64,000 nucleotides of DNA from assembly GCF_019459305.1 (NCBI RefSeq), contig NZ_JAIBES010000063.1:31840-95839 (forward strand). The letters are read 5' to 3'. Position 1 is the stretch's first letter. Each line of letters opens with the position of its first letter. Source of the stretch: Sphingopyxis sp. GTDB taxonomy: Bacteria; Pseudomonadota; Alphaproteobacteria; Sphingomonadales; Sphingomonadaceae. Positions 25,364 through 35,144 of the stretch are shown in pieces. The position numbers and the translations under genes were made by a program. Below the pieces are notes generated by a model, which saw nothing but the letters and a program-made list of their open reading frames with translations, searched no databases and was not told the origin of the DNA.

Positions 25364-26590
25364 TCACCGGGCCGCAACGCTGATGTTGTGATTAATCCCT
25401 TCGAGGAGGCTTCCCTTCGGAACCGTCATCGGAATGGTTGAGTGGCAGTTGCGAAAGACGAGCCGTGTTGGCTCGTCGACGTCCCACTTGTAAGGAACTC
25501 CAGGTCGGAAATGCGTAAAATGAACCGATTCAAACGCGATGAGACCGGCCGTGTTGCGCGCTTTCAAAATATATTCGTGGCAACCCTCGAAATAGCCACC
25601 AACAAGGGTAATCAAGTGAGCATTTGATAAATCGAGAATTGCCCTACCCAACGAACCTGCACCTTCGAAACGCCCTCCAATTACCAGAACGTCCTCAGCA
25701 CCAGCCAGTTTCATTGCAGAATTACGAATATTTTTGAATTCGGGTTCACGAAACGTGTTTCGGTTAACGACAGCATTTTCGCATACGATGCCATAAGTCG
25801 ATGTGTCGAAGAGTATCCGGTCAAACAAGGATGTTTGAAGGGGACCCCGGAAGCGAAAGACCGCATCCGCCATCTCATAGCCCCCCAAGTTCACGAAGCT
25901 GTTATGATCGGTGTCACCTTCAATATCGAAACCGGCGCGCTGCGACATCATTCCGAAATTTTCGAACGACGCAAAAACCAGTCCGTTCCGTGCGGTGAAG
26001 ACCGGAATATCGGGAATTTTATTCTGGAAGTTGTAAAATACCGACTGAATCGCGCCGTCCCCGTGTAGGCGTGAAAAGCTCTGCGCGTTGAGCGTCCCGG
26101 TTAATCGATATAATCCGTTCTGGATATAGCCCGTTTTGCCATGCGTTCCCGCAAACGTCCCTGAAGCTTTGATGAGGTCACGGATGGCTCTCGTATCGTC
26201 TGAAAGAATATCGCCCTTCGCGCCGAAAGCGCGTGCATCCAAGTGATCTGCCTGGCCTAGCGCGCCAGATTCACCCAAGCGTCGCCACTGGCCACGATGG
26301 GACTCCTGGCCTCCGATGCTGCCCACCACATCGTCGGGACCCATGGCCGCACTATCCAACATGAACAGGCCGCCACCGCCGTCGAATGGTGAATTTGAAC
26401 CTAGCACGACGGCAAGTATTGCCTCCCCGTCCTCGGTCCTGCCGAACTCTCGCAGATCATTGAGATTATCGAACGAAAGCATAGACAACGGCTGTCCTCG
26501 ACGAGTGGACGGTGCCGCCACGTTTCCGGCGAGTATCGGTAGCAAGGCGCCTTGCGAAAGGGCAAGAAAGTCACGTCTAGGATAGGGCAT
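25364..26590 (-). CDS. Tat-exported right-handed beta-helix (pectate-lyase-3-like) protein
   Basis: About 408 residues from ATG 26590. The N-terminus (MPYPRRDFLALSQGALLP) is a twin-arginine signal. Around residue 120 comes DARAFGAKGDILSDDTRAI, the entry motif of the pectate-lyase superfamily 3 (PF12708) beta-helix, then a long region of short hydrophobic/Asn-rich coils (VNRNTFREPEFKNIRNSAM; LITLVGGYFEGC). Such proteins bind, cleave or epimerise polysaccharides; phage tailspikes share the fold. Position in the locus suggests a lyase or tailoring enzyme for the exported polymer. No catalytic residues can be named with confidence. It is 64 nt upstream of selO on the same strand. Confidence 0.75.
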   Translation of the reverse strand: MPYPRRDFLALSQGALLPILAGNVAAPSTRRGQPLSMLSFDNLNDLREFGRTEDGEAILAVVLGSNSPFDGGGGLFMLDSAAMGPDDVVGSIGGQESHRGQWRRLGESGALGQADHLDARAFGAKGDILSDDTRAIRDLIKASGTFAGTHGKTGYIQNGLYRLTGTLNAQSFSRLHGDGAIQSVFYNFQNKIPDIPVFTARNGLVFASFENFGMMSQRAGFDIEGDTDHNSFVNLGGYEMADAVFRFRGPLQTSLFDRILFDTSTYGIVCENAVVNRNTFREPEFKNIRNSAMKLAGAEDVLVIGGRFEGAGSLGRAILDLSNAHLITLVGGYFEGCHEYILKARNTAGLIAFESVHFTHFRPGVPYKWDVDEPTRLVFRNCHSTIPMTVPKGSLLEGINHNISVAAR

Positions 26591-26738
26591 CGTTGAACCT
26601 CGTGCTTTAGAAATGTTGTCGGTGTTCAAAGGTTAGCAGAGTTGAATCTTGCGCAGCGACTTAGCAATGATTGTCCTTGCACTAGCAGGCGATCAGAATT
26701 TACTCTTTTGATCTGCAATCTAACTCACGGCGATCAGT

Positions 26739-26783
26739 CTCGATCATAGAGCAAAAATTGTTTGACCCGCTATTATGATCGAG
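26739..26783. promoter_or_regulatory. spaced perfect inverted repeat in the divergent intergenic region
   Basis: CTCGATCATA (26739-26748) and its exact reverse complement TATGATCGAG (26774-26783) are separated by 25 bp. They lie in the AT-richer 327-nt gap between the divergent beta-helix gene and the FkbM methyltransferase gene, the most likely promoter region for both. It could be a two-site operator or a hairpin. No known regulator motif is recognised. Confidence 0.35.
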
Positions 26784-26917
26784 TGGAGTCGATGCACATC
26801 CGATGCCGTCCGTCAACGGCCCGAACCAGTTCACGTGGTTGCGGACGCAACGTCGCCTGACAATCAACTGCGATTTGTTAGGTTGCAAATAATCGATAGA
26901 TCAGACAGTGTTCTAGG

Positions 26918-27736
26918 ATGCTTTATGAAAATGGGCTTTTGAGGGCCATCATTCTTCCGATAATGAAGGCGGTCAGTCGCGATATAACGATCCGGCATCA
27001 TTGGACCGGCCAGCAGCTGAAGATCAACCTTTTCGCACATAAGGGTTACTGGTATCACGGCCGTCGCCGTGAAAAAGAAGAGATGCGTGCGATCGAATTG
27101 CTGGTTGAACCAGGCGATGTTGCCGTGGAGGTAGGTGGGCATATTGGTTACATCGCTCTTCTCCTCGCGCGCGCAGTTGGATATGGCAAACTCATCGTGT
27201 TCGAACCGGGATCGAACAATCTCCCCTATCTAAGGGCAAATCTGGCCGATCTGGACAATGTCACTCTGATCGAAAAGGGGTGCGGCCCGCGATCGGAAAA
27301 TATGACTTTCTTCGAAGAAAGCCTGACGGGCCAGAACAACAGCTTCGTTTCCAGCTTTCGCGGCCTTCAGGATAACGCGGCCAAAGCCCCTACTGTTTCC
27401 GTGGATGTGACTTCACATGTCGTTCCGGTCGTCAGACTAGATCAAGAGGTTCCCGCCACGCCCTCCTTCGTCAAGATCGACGTCGAAGGTTTCGAACTCG
27501 CGGTCTTGCACGGCGCCGAAGGTTGGTTCGACGATGGGAAGATGTACCCGATCTTCATGATCGAGGTGCAGGCCGACCACACCGCGATCGCCGATTGGTT
27601 TATTACTCGCGGATACAAGCTGTTTGACGTAAACGGCCGGCCGATGATGGAGATTCCCGAAACGACAATCAACCTTTTCGCGCTCGATCCGAAGATCCAC
27701 GCCGAGCGACTGGAACGATGGCAATCCGGCTTCTAG
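26918..27736 (+). CDS. FkbM family methyltransferase
   Basis: SAM-dependent O-methyltransferase of the FkbM family, often found in polysaccharide loci where it methylates sugars. The motif around residue 65 is VEPGDVAVEVGGHIGYIALL (SAM loop). LIVFEPGSNNLPYLRANL follows, then the family signature FVKIDVEGFELAVLHGAE near residue 187. 272 residues. Start at ATG 26918 lies just ahead of the first hydrophobic segment; the ribosome site is weak (TCTAGG). It stands alone on the plus strand, with a 241-nt gap downstream (27737-27977) in which I see only a weak GGCCC/GGGCC hairpin. Confidence 0.88.
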   Translation: MLYENGLLRAIILPIMKAVSRDITIRHHWTGQQLKINLFAHKGYWYHGRRREKEEMRAIELLVEPGDVAVEVGGHIGYIALLLARAVGYGKLIVFEPGSNNLPYLRANLADLDNVTLIEKGCGPRSENMTFFEESLTGQNNSFVSSFRGLQDNAAKAPTVSVDVTSHVVPVVRLDQEVPATPSFVKIDVEGFELAVLHGAEGWFDDGKMYPIFMIEVQADHTAIADWFITRGYKLFDVNGRPMMEIPETTINLFALDPKIHAERLERWQSGF

Positions 27737-27977
27737 GCCTAAAGAGCCGCTGGCTTCAAAAATCCAAGCTTTGCGGTTTTCCGCATAAATCGGGTAACTC
27801 CGTCGCTTCATCCTGTTTTGATAAATCTTGATACGGGGCTTGACGTCAGAAATCGGCAGGAAGACCTAAACTGATATCGGCCCTAGCCCGCGTGATCGGG
27901 CCTATGCGCCAAAAACCGGGGTCGAGCGGGCGGCGAAAATTTCGTGATCTGATACAATGAAATTCCAACGTCAAAGA

Positions 27978-28925
27978 CTAGATCAGACCGGTCAGAACAG
28001 CGCCCGCGAGTGCGAGTTGCGCTTTCAGCTCACGCCTAAGCTTTCGGGCGTTAGTCGCTAGCCATAGCCGATCGCCAACATCTAACCGCGCTACGCGGTC
28101 GAGGACCGCTTGTTCCGCCGCGTTGTCCGAGTTGAGGAAAGCCCGGTTGCGCAAGACGATGCTACGGTACCAACCTTGACGCATTAGTGACATGCGCTTG
28201 AACGCTCCAGCGGAGCCTGGCAAAGCGCCAAACTGGTTCTGTTCGTGCTGGCGATACCGTATTCCCGCCCACTCATCAATTACCCATGGGAGACCATGTG
28301 AACGGCAGATCGCGTAGCAAAGCCAATCGTGCGACATATTTTTCCAATCATGATCCTCAACGCGCCCGATCCGCGAATAAATCAGCGCTGCCGCCTGTCG
28401 GTCAAAAACATAGGTGCAGCCTGCAGACGCAGACTGGAACAGGTGATCGAAGGGCCGCTGAGGCTGGGCCTTGGCAACAGTCCATTCGATCCCCTTAGCG
28501 TCGGAAAAAGCGACCAGATTGGACGCGTAACCCGAAGCGCCCTTTTCGTTCAGCATGCGCACAGCGCGTTCCAGCTTTCTTGGCAGCCAGATGTCATCCT
28601 GATCTGCAAAGGCAAAATAGGCGTGGGGCGCACCGTGGATTTCGACCAGCATACTGAGGAAGTTTCCGCACGCGGCGCCAAACCGGGACGATGCCGTGTC
28701 AAGCAGCGATAGCCGGCCGGGGTAGGCTTCGGCATAAGCACGAAGGATATCCAAGGTGCCGTCGGTGGAGCCGTCATCACGAACGTAAAGCGCCGTCTCC
28801 ACCCCTTCCTGGTTCAGGATGCTGTCGATTTGCTCCGCAACAAACTTCTCACCGTCGTAAGTTGCCAGCATCACGCCGACGGACGTCGCAGGCGGCAGTT
28901 CTCCCACACCTTTTAAGCTGCTCAT
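27978..28925 (-). CDS. glycosyltransferase family 2 (rhamnosyltransferase-like)
   Basis: Cytoplasmic GT-A fold transferase. The N-terminal block GVMLATYDGEKFVAEQIDSI is followed by LYVRDDGSTDGTLDIL (nucleotide-binding DDGSTD), and YFAFADQDDIWLP (the DQDDIW metal/nucleotide motif) lies near residue 105. This DQDDxW pattern is typical of the WaaB/RfbF-like GT2 group that includes rhamnosyltransferases; the dTDP-rhamnose genes nearby fit. 315 residues. It is one of only two recognisable GT genes in the locus. The 212-nt gap to rfbB (28926-29137) holds no feature I can name beyond presumed divergent promoters. Confidence 0.88.
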   Translation of the reverse strand: MSSLKGVGELPPATSVGVMLATYDGEKFVAEQIDSILNQEGVETALYVRDDGSTDGTLDILRAYAEAYPGRLSLLDTASSRFGAACGNFLSMLVEIHGAPHAYFAFADQDDIWLPRKLERAVRMLNEKGASGYASNLVAFSDAKGIEWTVAKAQPQRPFDHLFQSASAGCTYVFDRQAAALIYSRIGRVEDHDWKNMSHDWLCYAICRSHGLPWVIDEWAGIRYRQHEQNQFGALPGSAGAFKRMSLMRQGWYRSIVLRNRAFLNSDNAAEQAVLDRVARLDVGDRLWLATNARKLRRELKAQLALAGAVLTGLI

Positions 28926-29137
28926 AACGCTAATATTCTTGCCATCTGTTATCGGGATTCTGGATTGTTGTTGCGAAACACACGGCTATACCCATCCACT
29001 GCTGGAACGTCGAGATACAATGAGCAAACAGAGCCTAAGCCTTGCCCCGGACCATTGTAGCGTGCAATAGAGCTCCCCCACGCGCTCGCTCAGGCTAACT
29101 GATTGCGACGGCGGATTATTTCAGGCATGGAGAGTCT

Positions 29138-30190
29138 ATGACGCGAATTTTGGTGACTGGTGGTGCCGGTTTTATAGGATCTGCGGTCTGTCGCCATCTC
29201 GTCCAGGATTTAGGGCATGAGGTGGTGAATGTGGATTCGCTCACCTATGCAGCGAACCTCTCTTCGCTCGCACCGATCGAAAATTCCAACTGCTACTATT
29301 TCGAACGGGTCGATGTGCGCGATCGTGCCGCAGTTGATGACGTGTTTGCACGCCATCAGCCGGATGCAGTGATGCATCTTGCCGCCGAAAGCCATGTCGA
29401 TCGCTCGATCTCGGGCGCGCAAATTTTCCTCGAGACCAATATCCTCGGCACCGCCGTGATGCTGGAGGCGCTGCGTGCCTATCGCGACAGCCTGCCTCCC
29501 GAGCGCGCCGATGCGCTGCGGATGCTTCATATCTCGACCGACGAAGTGTATGGCTCGCTCGGCGACACGGGCCTCTTTACCGAAGAAACGCCTTACGACC
29601 CCTCTTCGCCCTATTCGGCGTCTAAGGCGGCGTCGGACCATCTCGTTCAAGCTTGGGTGCGCACCTATGGACTCACGTGCTTAATCTCGAACTGCTCGAA
29701 CAATTACGGGCCTTATCATTTCCCTGAAAAACTCATTCCGCTGGTGATTCTGAACGCCCTCCACGACAGGAAGCTTCCCGTCTACGGCAACGGATCGAAC
29801 ATCCGCGACTGGCTTTATGTGGATGACCATGCTCGCGCGCTGGTAATGATTCTTGAAAAGGGCCGTGCCGGCGAAAAATACAATATCGGAGGCCGAAATG
29901 AGCGCACCAACCTGCAGGTGGTCGAGCGCATATGCGATCTGATGGACGCGATGGTGCCCAAAGGTCATTCTCACCGCGACCTGATCGAATTCGTTGTCGA
30001 TCGTCCTGGTCACGATCATCGCTATGCGATCGACGCGACAAAGACTGAAGGCGAAATCGGCTGGAAGGCGCAGGAAAATTTCGACAGCGGCATCGAAAAG
30101 ACGGTTCGCTGGTATCTCGATAATCGCGGCTGGTGGGAACCGATCCGTAATAAGGTCTATGCCGGTGAGCGCCTCGGCTCGTTAAAATAA
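29138..30190 (+). CDS. rfbB: dTDP-glucose 4,6-dehydratase
   Basis: Second enzyme of dTDP-L-rhamnose synthesis: dTDP-glucose to dTDP-4-keto-6-deoxyglucose. Extended SDR with [16 protein letters not shown] at the N-terminus; [27 protein letters not shown] (catalytic Thr-Asp-Glu) and [12 protein letters not shown] (YxxxK) follow. [18 protein letters not shown] and [11 protein letters not shown] complete the family signature. 350 residues, normal. GGAGAG lies before ATG 29138. Unusually, it faces the other three rhamnose genes: rfbA, rfbC and rfbD are on the minus strand, and rfbB and rfbD end only 11 nt apart. Confidence 0.96.
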   Translation: MTRILVTGGAGFIGSAVCRHLVQDLGHEVVNVDSLTYAANLSSLAPIENSNCYYFERVDVRDRAAVDDVFARHQPDAVMHLAAESHVDRSISGAQIFLETNILGTAVMLEALRAYRDSLPPERADALRMLHISTDEVYGSLGDTGLFTEETPYDPSSPYSASKAASDHLVQAWVRTYGLTCLISNCSNNYGPYHFPEKLIPLVILNALHDRKLPVYGNGSNIRDWLYVDDHARALVMILEKGRAGEKYNIGGRNERTNLQVVERICDLMDAMVPKGHSHRDLIEFVVDRPGHDHRYAIDATKTEGEIGWKAQENFDSGIEKTVRWYLDNRGWWEPIRNKVYAGERLGSLK

Positions 30191-30201
30191 CCGCGTCGAA
30201 G

Positions 30202-31059
30202 TCAGCTCTGGTCCCGCACCTCGCGGAGCATGAGTCTCAGGTTTGCGCGCCAATGTGGCGCCGGTAAGCCCAGCATCGCGGTTGTCGCTTCCTTGTCGAG
30301 CACCGAATAATGCGGACGCCGCGCTGGCGTCGGATAGGCACTGCTCGGGATCGGGAGGATCTTTGCAGTACGATCAACTAAGCCAAGTTCCAGCGCCTCT
30401 TCCTGAACGGCGACGGCAAGATCATACCAGCTTGCCGCACCGCTGTCAGTGTAATGGTAGACGCCGTTCGCACCAGCGGCGGCCAGTTTCCAGATTCCGT
30501 CGGCCAGCGAGGATGCCCATGTGGGCGTCCCAATCTGGTCAGCAACAACGCGCAACTCATCGCGGTCGGCAATCAACCGCAATATCGTGCGGACAAAATT
30601 ATTACCCTGACTGCCATACACCCAAGCCGTCCGCACGATAAGCGCCCCCTCCCCTGCTTCGTGCTCGCCGCGAAGCTTCGAACAACCATAGACGCCAATC
30701 GGGGCGGTCGGCGCATCAGGTGCATAGGGACGCCCGGCCTCGCCATCGAAAACGAAGTCGGTAGATACATGAACGAACCGGGCCCCAACGGCTTCACCCG
30801 CGCGCGCCAGAAAACCAACCGCGTCACCGTTGATCCGGAACGCCAATTCGGAATCGGTCTCGGCCTGATCGACCGCGGTATAGGCTGCCGCGTTGATCAG
30901 GATTTGCGGCCCGGTTGCGCTCACGAAGCTCCTCACGGCCTTCGCATCGCCGATGTCTAGCACGGAACTGGTCGTCGCGACGACCTCCGCCCCCTCAGGG
31001 GCCGTTCTTTGTAGAGCCTGACCCAGTTGCCCGTCTGCGCCGGTTATCAGTGCCTTCAT
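30202..31059 (-). CDS. rfbD: dTDP-4-dehydrorhamnose reductase
   Basis: Final step to dTDP-L-rhamnose, NAD(P)H-dependent. KALITGADGQLGQAL opens the Rossmann fold; INAAAYTAVDQAE and STDFVFDG follow, and YGCSKLRGE is the YxxxK site, with VRTAWVYG after it. ATG 31059 is preferred to the adjacent GTG. 285 residues. It follows rfbC by 12 nt in an rfbA-rfbC-rfbD operon that continues from the EpsG/GT2 genes upstream. Confidence 0.95.
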   Translation of the reverse strand: MKALITGADGQLGQALQRTAPEGAEVVATTSSVLDIGDAKAVRSFVSATGPQILINAAAYTAVDQAETDSELAFRINGDAVGFLARAGEAVGARFVHVSTDFVFDGEAGRPYAPDAPTAPIGVYGCSKLRGEHEAGEGALIVRTAWVYGSQGNNFVRTILRLIADRDELRVVADQIGTPTWASSLADGIWKLAAAGANGVYHYTDSGAASWYDLAVAVQEEALELGLVDRTAKILPIPSSAYPTPARRPHYSVLDKEATTAMLGLPAPHWRANLRLMLREVRDQS

Positions 31060-31071
31060 CACCCGCAGTCC

Positions 31072-31617
31072 TCAAGAAAAAGTTGGTGCCTCCGACAGCG
31101 GAAGGCCGACCGCATCCTTCGCCGAAAGCGCCGGTGTCATGCCGTCTAGTGGCCAATCGATGCCGATCGATGGGTCGCTCCACAACAGGCTGCGCTCATT
31201 GGCCGGAACATAGCCGCTCGTGCATTTATACAGGAAATCGGTACCATCCTCGAGACACAGGAAACCATGCGCCATACCCTCTGGCACATAAAGCATACGC
31301 TTATTCGCCGCCGACAGTTCGAGGCCAAACCATTTCCCGAAGGTTGCGGAGGATCGCCGCATGTCGACAACTACATCGAAAACCGTGCCTGCTGTAACCC
31401 GCACCAGCTTTCCCTGCGGAGTGGGCAGTTGATAATGCAGTCCGCGCAAAACACCGCGCGATGAACGGCTGTGGTTGTCCTGCACAAAGACAAGGTCGAG
31501 GCCATTGTCGCGGAATAATTCCGCGTTCCAGCTTTCCATGAAGAAGCCTCGATCATCTCCGAAAACCTTCGGTTCTACGATCACGACGCCTTCCATGTCG
31601 GTTGGGATGAACTGCAT
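31072..31617 (-). CDS. rfbC: dTDP-4-dehydrorhamnose 3,5-epimerase
   Basis: Cupin-fold epimerase of the rhamnose pathway. Characteristic elements: VVIVEPKVFGDDRGFFMESW, FVQDNHSRSSRGVLRGLHYQ with the catalytic His, GTVFDVVVDMRRSSATFGKW, and YVPEGMAHGFLCLEDGTDFLYKCT with the active Tyr region. 181 residues, normal. It starts two bases after the rfbA stop, so it is translationally linked to rfbA. Confidence 0.96.
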   Translation of the reverse strand: MQFIPTDMEGVVIVEPKVFGDDRGFFMESWNAELFRDNGLDLVFVQDNHSRSSRGVLRGLHYQLPTPQGKLVRVTAGTVFDVVVDMRRSSATFGKWFGLELSAANKRMLYVPEGMAHGFLCLEDGTDFLYKCTSGYVPANERSLLWSDPSIGIDWPLDGMTPALSAKDAVGLPLSEAPTFS

Positions 31618-31619
31618 AA

Positions 31620-32492
31620 TCAGCGACGCTCCAGTAACTTCATCAAATATTCGCCATAGCCCGATTTACGAAGCGGTTCGGCGATACGTCGCAGTTGTTC
31701 ATCGTCGATGAAGCCGTTGCGCCACGCAATCTCTTCTGGCGCGCAAATCTTGAGGCCCTGACGGTCCTCGGTGATACGGACATAGTTTGCGGCATCGATC
31801 AGTGACCCGTGCGTACCAGTGTCAAGCCACGCAAAACCGCGGCCCATGATTTCGACCGACAATTTACCTGCTTCGAGATACATTCGGTTGAGGTCGGTGA
31901 TCTCCAACTCTCCGCGCGCCGACGGTTTGACCTTATGGGCCAATTCCACAGCCCTACCGTCGTAGAAGTAGAGGCCGGTCACAGCGAAGTTAGACCGGGG
32001 GTTCGCGGGCTTCTCCTCGATAGTTTCCGCCCGGCCCGCGGCGTCAAAGGATACGACGCCGTAAGCGGTCGGGTCGCTGACATAATAACCGAACACCGTC
32101 GCTCCATCGGTGCGGTTCGACGCCGATTCAAGCAGTTGGGGCAGGCCGTGACCGTAGAAGATATTGTCGCCGAGGATAAGCGTTGATGGATGGGTGCCCA
32201 CGAAGTCGGCGCCTATGTGATAAGCTTGGGCAAGTCCGCCCGGATCGGGTTGCACGGCGTATTCTATCCGCATCCCGATGTCGGCGCCATCGCCCAGCAA
32301 CGCCTGGAAAGATGCCTGATCCTGAGGGGTTGTGATAATCAGCACCTCGCGAATGCGCGCGAGCATTAGCACCGATAGGGGATAGTATATCATCGGCTTG
32401 TCGTAAACCGGCATGAGCTGCTTCGAGACGCATTTAGTCAGGGGATATAATCGCGTGCCCGACCCGCCAGCCAGAATAATACCTTTGCGCAT
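31620..32492 (-). CDS. rfbA: glucose-1-phosphate thymidylyltransferase
   Basis: First enzyme of the dTDP-rhamnose pathway: glucose-1-phosphate + dTTP to dTDP-glucose. [18 protein letters not shown] is the nucleotide-binding signature; [45 protein letters not shown] and [20 protein letters not shown] follow. 290 residues, normal. The 71-nt gap to the upstream methyltransferase gene is short, so it may belong to the same transcript. Confidence 0.96.
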   Translation of the reverse strand: MRKGIILAGGSGTRLYPLTKCVSKQLMPVYDKPMIYYPLSVLMLARIREVLIITTPQDQASFQALLGDGADIGMRIEYAVQPDPGGLAQAYHIGADFVGTHPSTLILGDNIFYGHGLPQLLESASNRTDGATVFGYYVSDPTAYGVVSFDAAGRAETIEEKPANPRSNFAVTGLYFYDGRAVELAHKVKPSARGELEITDLNRMYLEAGKLSVEIMGRGFAWLDTGTHGSLIDAANYVRITEDRQGLKICAPEEIAWRNGFIDDEQLRRIAEPLRKSGYGEYLMKLLERR

Positions 32493-32563
32493 ATTACCTC
32501 GTCCATTCTCACGTCGGCACGGCCGAACAAAACATTTTTTTCCAGCGGCAACCCGGGAAGTGA

Positions 32564-33175
32564 TCAGATCCGCACCAGACGGAACACATTTTGTAGCGCA
32601 ACAAACTCCATCAGCTTAAAGCGCTTCATTACGCTCTCGCCGATCAGTCGGCCGCTGTAGCGGTGGTCAGCTACACGTAGGCCAGCACTGGCCGCAAGTT
32701 TCTCGACGTCCTTTCGACAAAACCAACGAAGATGTGTTTTATCGAATAGGCCAGCTTCGTCGCGCGGGAAGCGCCCTTTCAGGAATACATGATAAAGAAG
32801 TTTTACATTCCGTATATTTGGAACCGAAATAAGAATTTCGCCGCGATCCGCGACACATTTGGACAGGATATCGAAAAACGCTTCGGTATCCTCGATATGT
32901 TCGACGACATCATTAGCGATGATGACATCGAACCTCGCTTCCGAAAGCTGTTCTCGAACGATATGGCTCGTAACTGAACCGACGATCATCCGGTCTAGTT
33001 TGGTCGTCGACGCACGGATATCTACGCCCCAAACTTCGCCGCCGATACGAGAGCGCGTTTCGATCAGCGTAGGAAAATCACCGCCGCCAATCTCAAGGAT
33101 TCGATCGGCCTTAGAGCTCCTCAGGAGACTCAGAACGTCGTTTCTAGGATTGCAGTAATAACCACCAGATTCCAT
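32564..33175 (-). CDS. class I SAM-dependent methyltransferase
   Basis: 203 residues with the SAM-binding loop [17 protein letters not shown] at residue ~23, VWGVDIRAS (acidic ribose-binding position), [20 protein letters not shown] and [17 protein letters not shown]. The C-terminal [17 protein letters not shown] is typical of the Methyltransf_23/11 group found in O-antigen and EPS loci. It probably methylates a sugar or the growing glycan end; the acceptor is unknown. Base composition around here is lower in GC than the chromosome at both ends of the window. Confidence 0.85.
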   Translation of the reverse strand: MESGGYYCNPRNDVLSLLRSSKADRILEIGGGDFPTLIETRSRIGGEVWGVDIRASTTKLDRMIVGSVTSHIVREQLSEARFDVIIANDVVEHIEDTEAFFDILSKCVADRGEILISVPNIRNVKLLYHVFLKGRFPRDEAGLFDKTHLRWFCRKDVEKLAASAGLRVADHRYSGRLIGESVMKRFKLMEFVALQNVFRLVRI

Positions 33176-33238
33176 GAGAAAAATTCGCCTACTCGAAGTT
33201 ACAGAAGCTCAGCAGTATCAGAGAACGATCCGTTTCGA

Positions 33239-34279
33239 TCAAACGATGACATAGTCGACGCCGAGAAAAAATAGAGCGCCGCCCAAAACAGCAATTAGCG
33301 CGCTTGCCGCCTGGCTCCATCCTTTTCGGAGAGGAATGTCGACAAGGGCAAGAGCAGGGAGGGTGAAAAAGGGAGCGTATCGCGATGATGCGATAGGATC
33401 AAAAAGGAAGAATAGCACCACGTAGATGAAAAGCGAGATTGCAATAAACAGCTTCTCGACACCTTGATCATCTCTCGAAGCCAATATGAGAAATAGCCCA
33501 AGCATAACCGTTGCGCTCAAAAGCGTATAGTGTGCAACTAAGCTCGAGCCCGAAGAGACGGCGGCTGCGGCTTTTACTTCTGGAATATACGCAACATATT
33601 TCTGCAAATACGAAAATGACCCAATGAAATCAGTCGCGATCTGCGTTATATAGATGCCCAACGTCGCATAAAGTATGAGCATAACAGCAGCTGAACCAAG
33701 TATATATTTCGGCCGGACGCGACGCACATCATATTTTTTTAGCAGAAGAGCAGCAATAATGGCCGGGGCGGCCAAGATCGTCGACACATGGAAAAGCGAA
33801 CCTGCCAGCACATAGGCAATCGTGCGCCATTGCCCACGCATAGCTGCCATGGCAGCCATAGCAGCCATGATATAGGCTGGCGTCGCTCGTATTGTCACCA
33901 GCCCTAACAGAGGTGCAGTCAATGCAAGTGCTACTGCCAACGCCTTCCAAGAAGACCGCCGAAAAAGAAAATACATTGCGATAGAGAACGAGAAGATTAG
34001 TACATATCTAAGCAGATATACAGTTTCCTCCGTGCTTCCCGTGAAGCCCCGGATCACGATCATCGCGACCTTGGAAAGAAATTCAAATCGCCACCAGTCG
34101 GCTTCTCTAAAGAAATATATAGAATCGATGTAGTAATAATATGTGCTGGTGTCAGCGATGTCCGTCTGCATCACTGTAATGTTCAAAACGGCGAACAGGG
34201 CAGTGATCGCGACCAGCATATACACTTTGATCGAGCGGTCATACATCGAGTTGACCGATAAATGGATTACCGGTTGCAT
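33239..34279 (-). CDS. EpsG-family polysaccharide polymerase (Wzy-like)
   Basis: About 346 residues and nine or more hydrophobic helices, with few charged loops. An early Tyr/Asp loop (TDIADTSTYYYYIDSIYFF) precedes FEFLSKVAMIVIRGFTGS, the pattern of EpsG/Wzy polymerases that join repeat units on undecaprenyl diphosphate at the periplasmic face. The longer frame (to 34345) would overlap the upstream GT2 by 65 nt; ATG 34279 follows its stop by one base (TAG-T-ATG) and is preferred. DNA here is AT-rich for this genome (28 of 60 bases are G/C in 33661-33720). Confidence 0.75.
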   Translation of the reverse strand: MQPVIHLSVNSMYDRSIKVYMLVAITALFAVLNITVMQTDIADTSTYYYYIDSIYFFREADWWRFEFLSKVAMIVIRGFTGSTEETVYLLRYVLIFSFSIAMYFLFRRSSWKALAVALALTAPLLGLVTIRATPAYIMAAMAAMAAMRGQWRTIAYVLAGSLFHVSTILAAPAIIAALLLKKYDVRRVRPKYILGSAAVMLILYATLGIYITQIATDFIGSFSYLQKYVAYIPEVKAAAAVSSGSSLVAHYTLLSATVMLGLFLILASRDDQGVEKLFIAISLFIYVVLFFLFDPIASSRYAPFFTLPALALVDIPLRKGWSQAASALIAVLGGALFFLGVDYVIV

Positions 34280-34280
34280 A

Positions 34281-35144
34281 CTATCGATTCTGGCCCGGAT
34301 CGGATATCGAACCGAACAGACCGTGACAGATCGCCCGGCCGACATTCAAGGCCGTCGTGCGCGTTGACGAACTGACCACTAGATAGACCGGAATCCGGTA
34401 GGCTAGCTTCGCCACCTGCGTGAGCGAGAATGCCTTCGGTACATGATTTAGCCGCGCCAACCACAGCGTGTTGCGAACAATATAATAATGTCGCACCGGC
34501 GATCGATGAATCGGCTTATACCGGCCGAGAAAGTTGATGCCGGCGTCGCCCATATTATGATTCATGGTCACCGTAGTCGCCTGAAGGATAGCAAGGCCTT
34601 TGTCACGGGCGCGATAGCACCATTCATGGTCTATGCAATCGATAAACAAATCCTCCCACATCGGCCCAACTGCCTCGTATGCTGATCGGTCAATGAGGCT
34701 ACCTGACGTCGCAAGCCGCTGAACATTTTGGTATTCGCCGACTGACGCGTCTGCAAAATTAACGACGCCTCCCGCCTTCTCATCATTCAATGTCGGTCCG
34801 ATCAGCGCGGGGTGGACGTCGTCGCGCGCCGCATCATCCGCGATCTCGGAAAGCCATCGCGCGATGTCCAAACCAGGCCTACTATCTTGATCCAAGAGCA
34901 TGACCCGGTCTGCGCCGCGCGTAAAGGCATCGGCTATTCCAATGTTGAGCGCCGATGCCAAGCCAACGTTCGAGGGCATGGCGTGAAGCGCCACCCCTGC
35001 TGCAGATGACAACTTCCCAGCGTCGCCTTCCGCGCATTCATTCCAAACGACAACTGTCGGATTCTGGTCGCTGGCATAAGATTTTACAAAGTCGAGAACT
35101 TCTTGGTCCGGATGGTAAAGCACGACAACGCTGAATAGCCTCAT
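34281..35144 (-). CDS. glycosyltransferase family 2 (rhamnosyltransferase RfbF-like)
   Basis: About 287 residues. LFSVVVLYHPDQEVLDFVKS opens the domain; VVWNEC lies at the place of the first nucleotide loop; VGLASALNIGIADAFTRGADRVMLLDQDSRP is the RfbF-type signature (split: GLASALNIGI and VMLLDQDS). A C-terminal segment (RSPVRHYYIVRNTLWLAR) is shared with rhamnosyltransferases. ATG 35144 overlaps the upstream membrane-protein stop by ATGA (35141-35144), so the Amj-like protein and this transferase are translationally coupled. It likely adds L-rhamnose. Confidence 0.88.
   Translation of the reverse strand: MRLFSVVVLYHPDQEVLDFVKSYASDQNPTVVVWNECAEGDAGKLSSAAGVALHAMPSNVGLASALNIGIADAFTRGADRVMLLDQDSRPGLDIARWLSEIADDAARDDVHPALIGPTLNDEKAGGVVNFADASVGEYQNVQRLATSGSLIDRSAYEAVGPMWEDLFIDCIDHEWCYRARDKGLAILQATTVTMNHNMGDAGINFLGRYKPIHRSPVRHYYIVRNTLWLARLNHVPKAFSLTQVAKLAYRIPVYLVVSSSTRTTALNVGRAICHGLFGSISDPGQNR

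Noticed and set aside
26700..26888. 62-codon minus-strand open frame in the gap before the FkbM gene
   Set aside because: No ribosome site, no recognisable features, and it covers the inverted repeat/promoter region.
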